Part shown: positions 47,322-55,427 of the stretch, piece by piece
Layout of the letters: every line of letters starts with the position of its first letter
How positions within the stretch are numbered: the first letter of the stretch is position 1
Origin: WARW01 sp964582365
GTDB lineage: Bacteria > Patescibacteriota > Microgenomatia > UBA12405
Assembly (NCBI GenBank): GCA_964582365.1
Contig: CAZOQV010000002.1
Location: 12,711 to 76,710, forward strand
Length of the DNA stretch: 64,000 nucleotides
Direction: 5' to 3'
Notes under the pieces: generated by a model
Seen by the model: the letters and a program-made list of their open reading frames with translations, nothing else
What the model was told of the DNA's origin: nothing
The model's database searches: none
Translations under genes and position numbers: made by a program

Positions 47322-49487
47322 ATGTCTGACACAACGACACTTTCAATCTTTGAAGTTCGTTTGCCTCAAAACAACGAATATACTTTTGAGTCAATGTCTG
47401 CTCTGTTGTCAAATTTTACCCAATTTTCCAATCTTTCTTTTTTTGAAAAACTAACTGGCAAGAAAAAAACTATTGTTTCTCTGGAAATTGTTTTAAAAGA
47501 AGGCCAAATTCATTTTTATGTTGCCGCTCTTTCCGACAACAGTGAATTTCTTCGATCTCAAATTTTAGCCCAATATTCCACTGCCATTTTAAAAGATTCT
47601 AAAGATTATCTCTTAGAACTTGATCCAGAACTTCCAGTTAGTTTTACTCAAATTGGTTTAGGTCGATCATATGACTATCCCACCAAAACTGCTAAAGATT
47701 TTAAAGAAACCGATCCTTTAACTTCAGTCTTAGCTCCATTATCCCGATCCAACAATATTAAAGACTTCTTTCTTTTTCAAATTCTTTTAAGCGGTGCCTC
47801 AAAAAATTGGCAAAATAATATCATTAGTGTTATTCAAAACGGAATTTTAGTCGATAAAGAACGAAATATTCGAACCGCCCACCCAGACAAAGCCATTCTT
47901 GAGCAAAAAATCCAATCTCCGGGCATGTGCACCCAAATTAATCTTTTTAGTAATAATCCAGGACTTACTGCTTCTGTCTCTTCCTCTTTTGGTGCCTACA
48001 CTAATCCCCGCGGTAATTTTATTAAAAATTTTGCCCCCGGCTTTTTTACCAAAAAGAAACTTCAATTATCAATTTATAACCGCAAATTTAATCCCAAGTT
48101 AAAAAGCCAAATTTTTAATACTGAAGAGTTGGCTGCTATTTGGCATTTTCCTAATCTAAACACTAAACTTCCAAACATTGCTTGGGGTAAAAAACTTTAT
48201 TCTGATCCACCTGAAAATTTACCAATTGCCGATGTTTTGTCTGCCGAAGAAAAAAATGAAATCACCTTCTTCGCCAAAACCGAATTCAGGAACAAAGATT
48301 GTATTTTTGGTATTAAACAAGGCGAAGATCGTCGTCGCCATACCTACATTATTGGTAAATCTGGTACTGGTAAAACTACATTAATTGCCAACATGGCTAT
48401 CGACGACATTCGTAAAGGTCGAGGCGTTGCCGTTATAGATCCCCACGGTGATTTGTGCAACACTATTCTTGACTATATTCCTTCTAATCGCGTCAACGAT
48501 TGTTGCTATTTCAACCCTGCCGATTCAGAATATGTTTATCCTTTAAATGTTTTAGAAGCCAAAAACGAATCCCAAAAAGAATTAATCGCTTCTGGTGTTA
48601 TTTCTATTTTCAAAAAACTCTATGGTGCAGTTTCATGGGGTCCTCGTCTTGAACACATTTTAAGAAATTCTGTCTTATCTTTAGTCAATACTCCAGGGTC
48701 AGACCTTACTCATATCGTTGAAATTTTAACCAACAAAAATTTCCGCGAAAAAGTTGTTTCTCAATTAACAAATCAAACTTTAATTAACTTCTGGCACAAT
48801 GAATTTGACCGAATGGATCCCAAATTTCAAAACGAATCTGTCTCTCCTATTTTAAATAAAGTTGGCCAATTTATTTCTTCAAGTAATATTCGAAATACTG
48901 TGGCTCACGCTAAATCAAAAATAAATATCCAAGAAATAATGGATCAAAAGAAAATTTTAATTGCTGATCTTTCTACTGGTAAATTAGGTGAAGATAATTC
49001 AGCTCTTCTTGGTGCCATGCTTATCACCCAAATTCAACTTTCAGCCATGAATAGGGTTTTTCAAGCTAGTGAAGATCGTTCTGATTTCTATTTATATGTT
49101 GATGAATTCCAAAATTTTGCCACCGACGCTTTTATTAAAATTCTATCTGAAGCTCGTAAATTTAAGCTTAACTTAATAATTGCCAATCAATATATGTCAC
49201 AGCTCGATCGTACTGTTCAAGATGCTATTTTAGGTAACGTTGGATCCATTATGTCCTTTGTTGTTGGTAACCAAGATGCCTTTATTCTTGCCAAAGAATT
49301 TGGACTTCAATTTCCTCCAGAAGATTTAATCAAAATTGGTAAATATCAAATCGTTTGTAAACTCTCTATTGATTCTGAAACCACTCAACCATTTTATGCC
49401 AACACTCTTCCTCCTTTATCTTGTAAAAATCAACAACGAGACAAATTAATTCACATATCCCAAGAACGCTGGGGCAAAAAAAAGTAG
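47322..49487 (+). CDS. TraG/TraD/HerA-type ATPase (conjugation-coupling-like)
   Basis: 721 residues. The N-terminal ~330 residues are of unknown fold. The C-terminal RecA-like motor has Walker A 'IIGKSGTGKTTLIANMAIDD', 'GVAVIDPHGDL' and Walker B 'FYLYVDEFQNFATDAF', then 'LIIANQYMSQLDRTVQDAILGNVGSIMSFVVGNQDA'. The motor matches the TraG/TraD/VirD4 and DUF87/HerA group seen in type IV secretion and DNA translocation. No relaxase or other secretion genes are nearby. An extended -10 TGT-TAGAAT (47310-47315) ends six bases before the ATG. Confidence 0.82.
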   Translation: MSDTTTLSIFEVRLPQNNEYTFESMSALLSNFTQFSNLSFFEKLTGKKKTIVSLEIVLKEGQIHFYVAALSDNSEFLRSQILAQYSTAILKDSKDYLLELDPELPVSFTQIGLGRSYDYPTKTAKDFKETDPLTSVLAPLSRSNNIKDFFLFQILLSGASKNWQNNIISVIQNGILVDKERNIRTAHPDKAILEQKIQSPGMCTQINLFSNNPGLTASVSSSFGAYTNPRGNFIKNFAPGFFTKKKLQLSIYNRKFNPKLKSQIFNTEELAAIWHFPNLNTKLPNIAWGKKLYSDPPENLPIADVLSAEEKNEITFFAKTEFRNKDCIFGIKQGEDRRRHTYIIGKSGTGKTTLIANMAIDDIRKGRGVAVIDPHGDLCNTILDYIPSNRVNDCCYFNPADSEYVYPLNVLEAKNESQKELIASGVISIFKKLYGAVSWGPRLEHILRNSVLSLVNTPGSDLTHIVEILTNKNFREKVVSQLTNQTLINFWHNEFDRMDPKFQNESVSPILNKVGQFISSSNIRNTVAHAKSKINIQEIMDQKKILIADLSTGKLGEDNSALLGAMLITQIQLSAMNRVFQASEDRSDFYLYVDEFQNFATDAFIKILSEARKFKLNLIIANQYMSQLDRTVQDAILGNVGSIMSFVVGNQDAFILAKEFGLQFPPEDLIKIGKYQIVCKLSIDSETTQPFYANTLPPLSCKNQQRDKLIHISQERWGKKK

Positions 49488-49488
49488 T

Positions 49489-49509
49489 TAGATTGTAGAT
49501 GATAGATCG
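49489..49509. repeat. Left inverted repeat of the S23-like gene cassette
   Basis: A CTACGATCTA-family repeat, TAGATTGTAGATGATAGATC plus G, is the inverse complement of 49938-49958 with a single mismatch. It starts one base after the stop codon of the ATPase gene. Confidence 0.85.
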
Positions 49510-49565
49510 CAGAAAGACAGTCTTTAGATTGTTGATAATTTTGTTTTTTAAATTACAATTTATTA

Positions 49566-49928
49566 ATGATTAATAAGTTTGATGAATTAAAAGTTTTTCA
49601 AAAATCTCACGCATTTAATTTAAAAGTTTATAATTTAGCTAAAAATTTTCCTTCGGAAGAAAAATTTCGTTTAATTGATCAAATTTGCAGGTCTACTAGT
49701 TCGGTTCCAGCAAATATTGTTGAAGGTAATAGTCGAAAGACTACAAATGAATTTATTCAATTTTTATATCAAGCAAAAGGTTCTCTTTCAGAGACTCAAT
49801 ATCACTTACTTTTAGCTAAAGATTTAAAAATAATTGGTATTAAAATTTTTGATGAATTAATTTCTGAGTCTGATGAAATTGCAAAAATGATTTCAGGATT
49901 AATCTCTTATTTAAAATCTAAAAATTAA
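49566..49928 (+). CDS. Four-helix-bundle protein (S23/IVS-type)
   Basis: 120 residues, all helical. 'DELKVFQKSHAFNLKVYNLAKNFPSEEKFRLIDQICRSTSSVPANIVEGNSRKTTNEFIQFLYQAKGSLSETQYHLLLAKDL' fits the family first found in intervening sequences of 23S rRNA genes ('V-x-x-N-I-x-E-G-x-x-R'). Here it is not in an rRNA gene. Inverted CTACGATC repeats flank it on both sides. A TACAAT box (49554-49559) ends six bases before the ATG. The molecular role of the family is not established. Confidence 0.9.
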   Translation: MINKFDELKVFQKSHAFNLKVYNLAKNFPSEEKFRLIDQICRSTSSVPANIVEGNSRKTTNEFIQFLYQAKGSLSETQYHLLLAKDLKIIGIKIFDELISESDEIAKMISGLISYLKSKN

Positions 49929-49937
49929 ACTGATCTA

Positions 49938-49958
49938 CGATCTATCATCTACGATCTA
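49938..49958. repeat. Right inverted repeat of the S23-like gene cassette
   Basis: CGATCTATCATCTACGATCT plus A, complementary to 49489-49509 with one mismatch. Other members of the family lie at 11817-11844, 36010-36045, 45049-45080 and, inside fmt, at 60497-60525. Confidence 0.85.
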
Positions 49959-49967
49959 AATCCTCTC

Positions 49968-51965
49968 TTACGGTTTTTTCCATCCTGCCCACTTACACAC
50001 CGGATATTTAGAACAACCATAAAACTTTCGTCCAGTTTTAGTTTTTCTGACCACTCCTTCGGCTCCACACTCTGGACATTTAAATCCCGCAATTTCTTGA
50101 AATGGTTTTGTATATTTACAATCTGGAAAACGATCACAAGAAATAAATTTTCCAAATCTTCCCAATCTTATGACCAAATCCCCTTCTTTGCACTCCGGAC
50201 ATTTTTCTCCAGTTTTTTCTGTTTCCACTTTAATCCTTTCACTTTTGTTTTCTGCTAATTTTAATTCCTTTTCAAACTCTTTCCAAAACTTTTTCATCAT
50301 CTCTTTCCAATCTTTTTCACCCAAAGAAACCTTATCCAAATCTTCTTCCATCTCCGCCGTAAAAGGCAAAGATAAAATATCTTCAAAATTTTTAACTAAA
50401 AATTCATTAGTTGCTTGTCCTAAAACCGTCGGTTTAAATTTTCCTTCTTCCCTTTCAATATATTGTCGAAACAAAATTGTGGAAATAATTGGAGCATAAG
50501 TAGATGGTCTTCCAATTCCTTGTTTTTCTAAAGAAGACACTAAGCTAGCATCACTATATCGTGGCATTGGATTAGTTTCTGACTCCACCGACCAAGACTT
50601 TTTACCCTCTAATTTTTCATTTTCTTTTAACTCTGGTAATAATTGATCTTCATGTTTATCACCCGTAATTTTTAAAAATCCATCGAACAACATTCTTACT
50701 CCTTTTGAGGAGAAAATACCGTTTCTGTTGGAAAACAATATAGTCGTATTTTTCATTACTGACGCCGCCGCTTGAGTCGCCACCGACCTTTTCCAGATCA
50801 ATTCATACAATTTATTTTCGCGTATATCACCATCATCAATGGTTGGTTTTGATACATTTGTTGGTCTGATTGCCTCATGTGCCTCTTGAGCATTTTTAGA
50901 TGTATTTTTATAAACTCTAATTTTTTCAGACACATATTTTTTACCATATTCTTTTTCAATATATTTTCTAAATTCAGCAATTGCTTTTTCAGATAAAGCC
51001 ACTGAATCGGTTCTATGATAAGTAATTAAACCTTTTTCATAAAGTTTTTGGGCTACACTCATTGTTTGTTTTCCTGACCAACCCATTTTTCTCGACGCCG
51101 CTTGTTGCAATTTTGAAGTTGTAAATGCTGGTAACGGTAATCGATGTGCTTCTTTCTCTCTTACTTTTGTTATCAAAAATTCTTTTTCTAATTTTTTAAT
51201 ATATCCGTCAGCATCATTCTGTGTCTTAAAACAAGAACTGGTGAAAGAATATTCCCCGTCAAATAATTTTATTTTACCTGTTTGATAAACATTTTTTTCA
51301 TCAACCTTAATTAATTCAGCAGTAAATTTTTGACTGCCTTTTTTTAATTCACTGTAAATTGAAAAAAACTTTTCCTTTTTAAATGCCTCTATTTCTTTTT
51401 CTCTTTCACAAATTAATCGGACAACCACTGATTGTACTCTTCCTGCCGATAATCCTCTTCTTACTTTTTTCCACAACAACGGCGATAAACTATAACCTAC
51501 CACTCGATCTAAAACTCGTCTGCCTTGTTGAGCATTAACCAAATTCATATCAATTTCTCGCGAATTTTTCATTGCCTCTTCCACCGCTTCTTTTGTAATT
51601 TCATGAAAAGTAATTCTAGTTATATTTAAATCTTTTTTTCGACCAGAGGTCGATCCGCCTCTGGCAGAAGCATTTAATAAAGCCCACTTTACATGCCAGG
51701 AAATGGCTTCTCCTTCACGATCAGGATCAGAAGCCAATAATATTTGATCAGCTGATTTTGATGCCTTAATTAATTCATCAACCACTTTTTTCTTCTTATC
51801 ATCAATCACATATTCCACTTCAAAATCTTTTAAATCCACTGCCATTTTATTAGATGGTAAATCACGAATATGCCCAACTGTGGCTAAAACATTATAATCA
51901 CTGCCCAAGTATTTTCCGATAGTTCTGGCTTTTGTTGGTGATTCCACTATTAATAATTTCTTCAT
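49968..51965 (-). CDS. topA: DNA topoisomerase I with a repeat-encoded insertion
   Basis: 665 residues from the ATG at 51965, chosen because GGAG lies four bases upstream; an ATG nine bases earlier overlaps that site. TOPRIM 'LLIVESPTKARTIGKYLG...ASDPDREGEAISWHV', active-site Tyr in 'GLITYHRTDSVALS', and C-terminal zinc fingers 'CPECKEGDLVIRLGRFGKFISCDRFPDC' and 'CPECGAEGVVRKTKTGRKFYGCSKYPVC' are in order. It relaxes negative supercoils. Residues ~98-110 ('ASARGGSTSGRKK') are encoded by a palindromic element. Confidence 0.96.
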   Translation of the reverse strand: MKKLLIVESPTKARTIGKYLGSDYNVLATVGHIRDLPSNKMAVDLKDFEVEYVIDDKKKKVVDELIKASKSADQILLASDPDREGEAISWHVKWALLNASARGGSTSGRKKDLNITRITFHEITKEAVEEAMKNSREIDMNLVNAQQGRRVLDRVVGYSLSPLLWKKVRRGLSAGRVQSVVVRLICEREKEIEAFKKEKFFSIYSELKKGSQKFTAELIKVDEKNVYQTGKIKLFDGEYSFTSSCFKTQNDADGYIKKLEKEFLITKVREKEAHRLPLPAFTTSKLQQAASRKMGWSGKQTMSVAQKLYEKGLITYHRTDSVALSEKAIAEFRKYIEKEYGKKYVSEKIRVYKNTSKNAQEAHEAIRPTNVSKPTIDDGDIRENKLYELIWKRSVATQAAASVMKNTTILFSNRNGIFSSKGVRMLFDGFLKITGDKHEDQLLPELKENEKLEGKKSWSVESETNPMPRYSDASLVSSLEKQGIGRPSTYAPIISTILFRQYIEREEGKFKPTVLGQATNEFLVKNFEDILSLPFTAEMEEDLDKVSLGEKDWKEMMKKFWKEFEKELKLAENKSERIKVETEKTGEKCPECKEGDLVIRLGRFGKFISCDRFPDCKYTKPFQEIAGFKCPECGAEGVVRKTKTGRKFYGCSKYPVCKWAGWKKP
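51643..51664. repeat. Palindromic repeat inside topA
   Basis: CCAGAGG (51643-51649) pairs perfectly with CCTCTGG (51658-51664) over an 8-base loop. In frame it encodes 'SARGGSTSG'. Confidence 0.87.
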
Positions 51966-52075
51966 AAACTCCATTTTTATCTATTAAGCAAACTCTGTCA
52001 ATGACGGATATTTTAGCACATCAGTAAAAACCGCCCACAAATTCGATCATCATCAATTTTAATTTATAAAAAAAA

Positions 52076-52124
52076 AGACCGTAATTCCAAATTGTAACCA
52101 AGTTACAATCCAAAAATACGGTCT
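52076..52124 (-). terminator. Strong two-stem terminator after the 52.2-52.5 kb gene
   Basis: An outer stem AGACCGTA/TACGGTCT (52076-52083 / 52117-52124) and an inner stem ATTGTAAC/GTTACAAT (52091-52098 / 52102-52109) are both perfect. On the minus strand a run of nine T follows directly. Confidence 0.9.
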
Positions 52125-52196
52125 AAAGACCTAAGCACAACAATCACTAAATACCTATTCTTTTTTTACTCTTTAACTCTACCAATTATTTATTTT

Positions 52197-52502
52197 TTAT
52201 CCAAGAATGCGAAAAAATTCGGCAAAATCAAATGTGCTTTGATTTTGTATTTCTTTTGTTTTTGTTACCAATTTTTCTATCAATAAAATATTTCTGTTTT
52301 TGTCTGCTTTATTGGTAATCAAATTGGTTTGAATTTTTTTGCAATCTTCAAGTGTTTCTGCTTTATCAATTGCCGGATCTAAATATTTTGATCTTGCTGC
52401 GTCAAGATCACATAATAAATCCTCGTCATTATCACGCATAGAAATAGCCCGATTAAATGCGTCATGATACTCTGATAACAACCTATCAAATTCTCTTTCC
52501 AC
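52197..52502 (-). CDS. Small helical hypothetical protein with strong ribosome-binding site
   Basis: 101 residues, GTG start at 52502. AAAGGAGGT at 52511-52519 (minus strand), with nine bases of spacing, is among the best Shine-Dalgarno sites in the window. The protein is charged and alpha-helical ('EREFDRLLSEYHDAFNRAISMRDNDEDLLCDLDAARSKYLDPAIDKAETLEDCKKIQTNL'), without membrane segments. It forms its own unit between topA and the PBP2-mreB pair and ends in a strong terminator, which suggests high expression. I do not recognise it. Confidence 0.7.
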   Translation of the reverse strand: MEREFDRLLSEYHDAFNRAISMRDNDEDLLCDLDAARSKYLDPAIDKAETLEDCKKIQTNLITNKADKNRNILLIEKLVTKTKEIQNQSTFDFAEFFRILG

Positions 52503-52589
52503 AAATTTATACCTCCTTTCTTAAAATTTGAAGTTTTCAACACTGTTGCGCAATAGAGTTAAAGAACCTCTCATTATATCATTATTTAC

Positions 52590-54227
52590 CTATTCTGACA
52601 CTTCTTTTGTGTCTTTTTGTCTTGGTACCAATGTGTCTGTTTCATCAAACCATTCTTTTAAAATATCACCTACAATTGGAGCCGCCGTACTCGACCCTTC
52701 TCCTCCTCTCTCTACTAACACCATAACTGAAATTTCTGGATCATCGACTGGTGCAAAAGCCGTCAACCAAGCATGAGTATCTTTACTCCCATCTCCAACT
52801 TCTGCAGTTCCGGTTTTACAAGCAATTTCAGTTTTAAAATTAAACAATGGCCACGCTGTTCCTCCGGATTTACAAGCCACTTTCATTCCTTCTATTACTG
52901 TTTCTATATTTTCTTTTTTAATTCCTAAACTTTCACATTCAACTTTTGAATCTTTTAAAATCGACATTTTACAATTCTTTCCACCATTAGCGATAATGTT
53001 TGTCATTTGACTTACCTGAAGCGGAGTAATACTCAAACCACCCTGCCCTATTGATAAATGATAAGTATCTCCTAAAAACCAATTTTCTCCTTTTACTTTT
53101 TTTTTCCAAGCCCCATCAGGAACAACTCCTTCTAATTCCCCCACCAGCTCCACGCCTGTTTTGCTTCCATAACCATATTTTTTTGTCCAATCAGTTATTC
53201 TTTTCAACCCCAATCTTTCTCCTAAAATATAAAAAAAGATATCATTTGATCTTTTAATTGCTTTCACTACATTTACCATTCCGTCTGAAATTCCACTCCA
53301 TGTTCGATAAGAGTAATCACCCACTTTTAAAGTTCCCTTATCTTCAATTTCAGTATTTTTATCTATTACTCCACTTTCCAAACCCGCGGTCGCTATTACC
53401 ATTTTAAATACTGAACCAGGACTATATCTTCCCGAAATTGCCCGATTTATTAGTGGTAAATTTTCATTATCATTTAAATATTCTTTAATTTTGTTTTGAT
53501 TAATATCATAAGAAAAATCATTAGCATTAAAAGATGGACTCGATACCATTGTAATTATTTTCCCAGTTTTTGGTTCACTTATTATTACCACTGCTTTTTT
53601 TCCTTCCAACATTTTATAAACTTTATCCTGCCAATAAGCATCAATTGATAAATTTATGTCCGGCGACACTATTGGTTCTTGCCTTCCTAATTCTCTAAGA
53701 TATTTTCCCAAAGCATCCACTTCCACCAATCTTTTCCCTGGTACCCCTCTAATTTGACAATTAAGATAAGACTCTATCCCCATTCTACCAATCATTTCAT
53801 CATCAGCCAATTTAATTTCGCATTTATTTTCATTCTTGTCATTATCATTAATTTTACCCACATATCCAGTAATTAATGACATTGATTCTCCGTAAGGATA
53901 AAATCTTTTTAATTCATAAGCCAAATTTTCGTTTTCAAATTTATAGCCTTGAAAATCTCCCACTCCTTCATAAATTTTATTAGTTCCATCCATTTTAAAA
54001 TATTGGTAAACGCTTTTAGCTACTACCCTACCCTTTCTGTCCAAAATTGTTGCTCTGGCAGCGGTAATTTTCTTCTCTACCAGTTTATTTCTTATCGCCA
54101 AATTTTTATAATAACCACCTTTAATCACATTCAGTTTAAAAACGGATACCAAAAGAATCCCTAAACTTAAAATTAATCCAAATTTTAAAATCCAATATTT
54201 CCAGGAACTATCCTCTATCTGATTCAT
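52590..54227 (-). CDS. mrdA: Penicillin-binding protein 2 (elongation transpeptidase)
   Basis: 545 residues. One N-terminal membrane helix precedes a pedestal domain and a transpeptidase with S-x-x-K in 'GRYSPGSVFKMVIA', S-x-N in 'IKRSNDIFFYIL' and K-T-G in 'IACKTGTAEVGDG'. It cross-links peptidoglycan during rod-shaped growth. It overlaps mreB by one base (TAATG), so the elongasome pair is coupled; no mreC, mreD or rodA gene lies in between. Shorter than Gram-negative PBP2 (~630). Confidence 0.93.
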   Translation of the reverse strand: MNQIEDSSWKYWILKFGLILSLGILLVSVFKLNVIKGGYYKNLAIRNKLVEKKITAARATILDRKGRVVAKSVYQYFKMDGTNKIYEGVGDFQGYKFENENLAYELKRFYPYGESMSLITGYVGKINDNDKNENKCEIKLADDEMIGRMGIESYLNCQIRGVPGKRLVEVDALGKYLRELGRQEPIVSPDINLSIDAYWQDKVYKMLEGKKAVVIISEPKTGKIITMVSSPSFNANDFSYDINQNKIKEYLNDNENLPLINRAISGRYSPGSVFKMVIATAGLESGVIDKNTEIEDKGTLKVGDYSYRTWSGISDGMVNVVKAIKRSNDIFFYILGERLGLKRITDWTKKYGYGSKTGVELVGELEGVVPDGAWKKKVKGENWFLGDTYHLSIGQGGLSITPLQVSQMTNIIANGGKNCKMSILKDSKVECESLGIKKENIETVIEGMKVACKSGGTAWPLFNFKTEIACKTGTAEVGDGSKDTHAWLTAFAPVDDPEISVMVLVERGGEGSSTAAPIVGDILKEWFDETDTLVPRQKDTKEVSE

Positions 54228-55336
54228 TATTTTAATCCCGAAACTAACTTAACTTTTTTAAATAAATCTCTGTTTTGAATTAATTCTCCACAACCCTTAA
54301 TTACCATCATCCCTGGTTCCTCTAAAATTTTAGTGAATATTTTAGTTTCATCTTCAATCATTTTAGCCAAACCTTTTATTTTTCCTCCGTTCCCCACCAA
54401 CACAATTCCCCTTTTCAAGATATTTTCCATTAATTCTGGCGGTGTCTCACTTAAAACCACTGACACTAATTTTACAATTTTAGTCAATTCCATTGTCATT
54501 GCTTCTTTTATTTCAACTTCTGTCAATTTAACTGTTTTAGGCAAACCAGTTTCCAAATCTCGTCCTCCTATCAAAGCTGTTTTTTTACCATCATCGTTTA
54601 ATGAAAAATTTCCAATTTCCATTTTAATTCTTTCAGCACTATTTTGGCCAATCAAAATTCCATATTTCATTTTTACATAATTAATTATGCTGTTATCTAA
54701 ATCATCGCCAGCCGTTTTAATTCCTCGACCAACCACCACTCCTCCCATCGACACCACACTCACTTCAGTTTTCCCTCCTCCTACATCTACTATTAATAAC
54801 CCAGAACAGTTGTCCACCGGCAATCCAATTCCCATCGCCGCCAATACCACTTCCTCTAATAAAATTACTTCCTTTGCTCCTGAATTTAAAAAAATCGATT
54901 TTACTGCCCTTTTTTGTACTTGATTAATTGAGCTCGGTACTCCGACAATTACTCTTGGTTTAAAAATTTTGGGATATTTTGATGGAATTTCATAAACTAA
55001 TTTTAAATAATAAGAAATTAAACTTTCCAAAGCTTCAAAATCAGAAATCACTCCATTTTTAATTGGATTTACTACCTCAACTTGTCTTGGTTCTCGATTT
55101 AACATTTCTTTAGCTTTAAAGCCAAAAGCAATTGGGCCATTTTTCTTCGTTCTTGGTGCTGATAAACCCGTCCATCTTTTTCGTCTTTGTCTGGCAATCA
55201 TTGTTGGCTCGTCCACAATTACTCCTCTATCTTTTAGATAAATCATAGTGTTACTACTTCCTAAATCCACCCCAATTTCCCAACTGAAATTCGATATAAA
55301 TTTATCTAATTTTTCTTTAATTCCAAATAACTTCAT
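54227..55336 (-). CDS. mreB: Rod-shape actin homologue MreB
   Basis: 369 residues. Phosphate-1 'IGVDLGSSNTMIYLKDRGVIVDEPT', phosphate-2 'LLIVDVGGGKTEVSVVSMGG' and adenosine 'ILKRGIVLVGNGGKIKGLAKMIEDE' segments are present. Compared with B. subtilis MreB there is a basic loop of roughly a dozen extra residues after 'TMIARQRRKRWTGLSAPRTKKNG'. It forms membrane-associated filaments that guide wall synthesis with PBP2 encoded next. A TATAAT box lies eight bases before the ATG. Confidence 0.94.
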   Translation of the reverse strand: MKLFGIKEKLDKFISNFSWEIGVDLGSSNTMIYLKDRGVIVDEPTMIARQRRKRWTGLSAPRTKKNGPIAFGFKAKEMLNREPRQVEVVNPIKNGVISDFEALESLISYYLKLVYEIPSKYPKIFKPRVIVGVPSSINQVQKRAVKSIFLNSGAKEVILLEEVVLAAMGIGLPVDNCSGLLIVDVGGGKTEVSVVSMGGVVVGRGIKTAGDDLDNSIINYVKMKYGILIGQNSAERIKMEIGNFSLNDDGKKTALIGGRDLETGLPKTVKLTEVEIKEAMTMELTKIVKLVSVVLSETPPELMENILKRGIVLVGNGGKIKGLAKMIEDETKIFTKILEEPGMMVIKGCGELIQNRDLFKKVKLVSGLK

Positions 55337-55384
55337 CTTTTTAAATTATACTTGATAAACTTTATAACTTTATAAACTTGTTTA

Positions 55385-55414
55385 CCCGCCATAGCTTTAT
55401 AAGCGACGGCGGGA
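55385..55414. repeat. Palindrome between mreB and the O-antigen-ligase gene
   Basis: CCCGCC pairs with GGCGGG around an inner GCTT-TAT-AAGC stem. It follows an ACTTGATAAACTT-type repeat (55348-55380) and resembles the element inside the LspA-like gene at 18798-18826. Confidence 0.8.
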
Positions 55415-55427
55415 TAAACTATAAATT

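Noticed and set aside
47322..49928. Integrative conjugative element
   Set aside because: Only one TraG-like ATPase is present. There is no relaxase, VirB4 or integrase next to it, and the neighbours are housekeeping genes.
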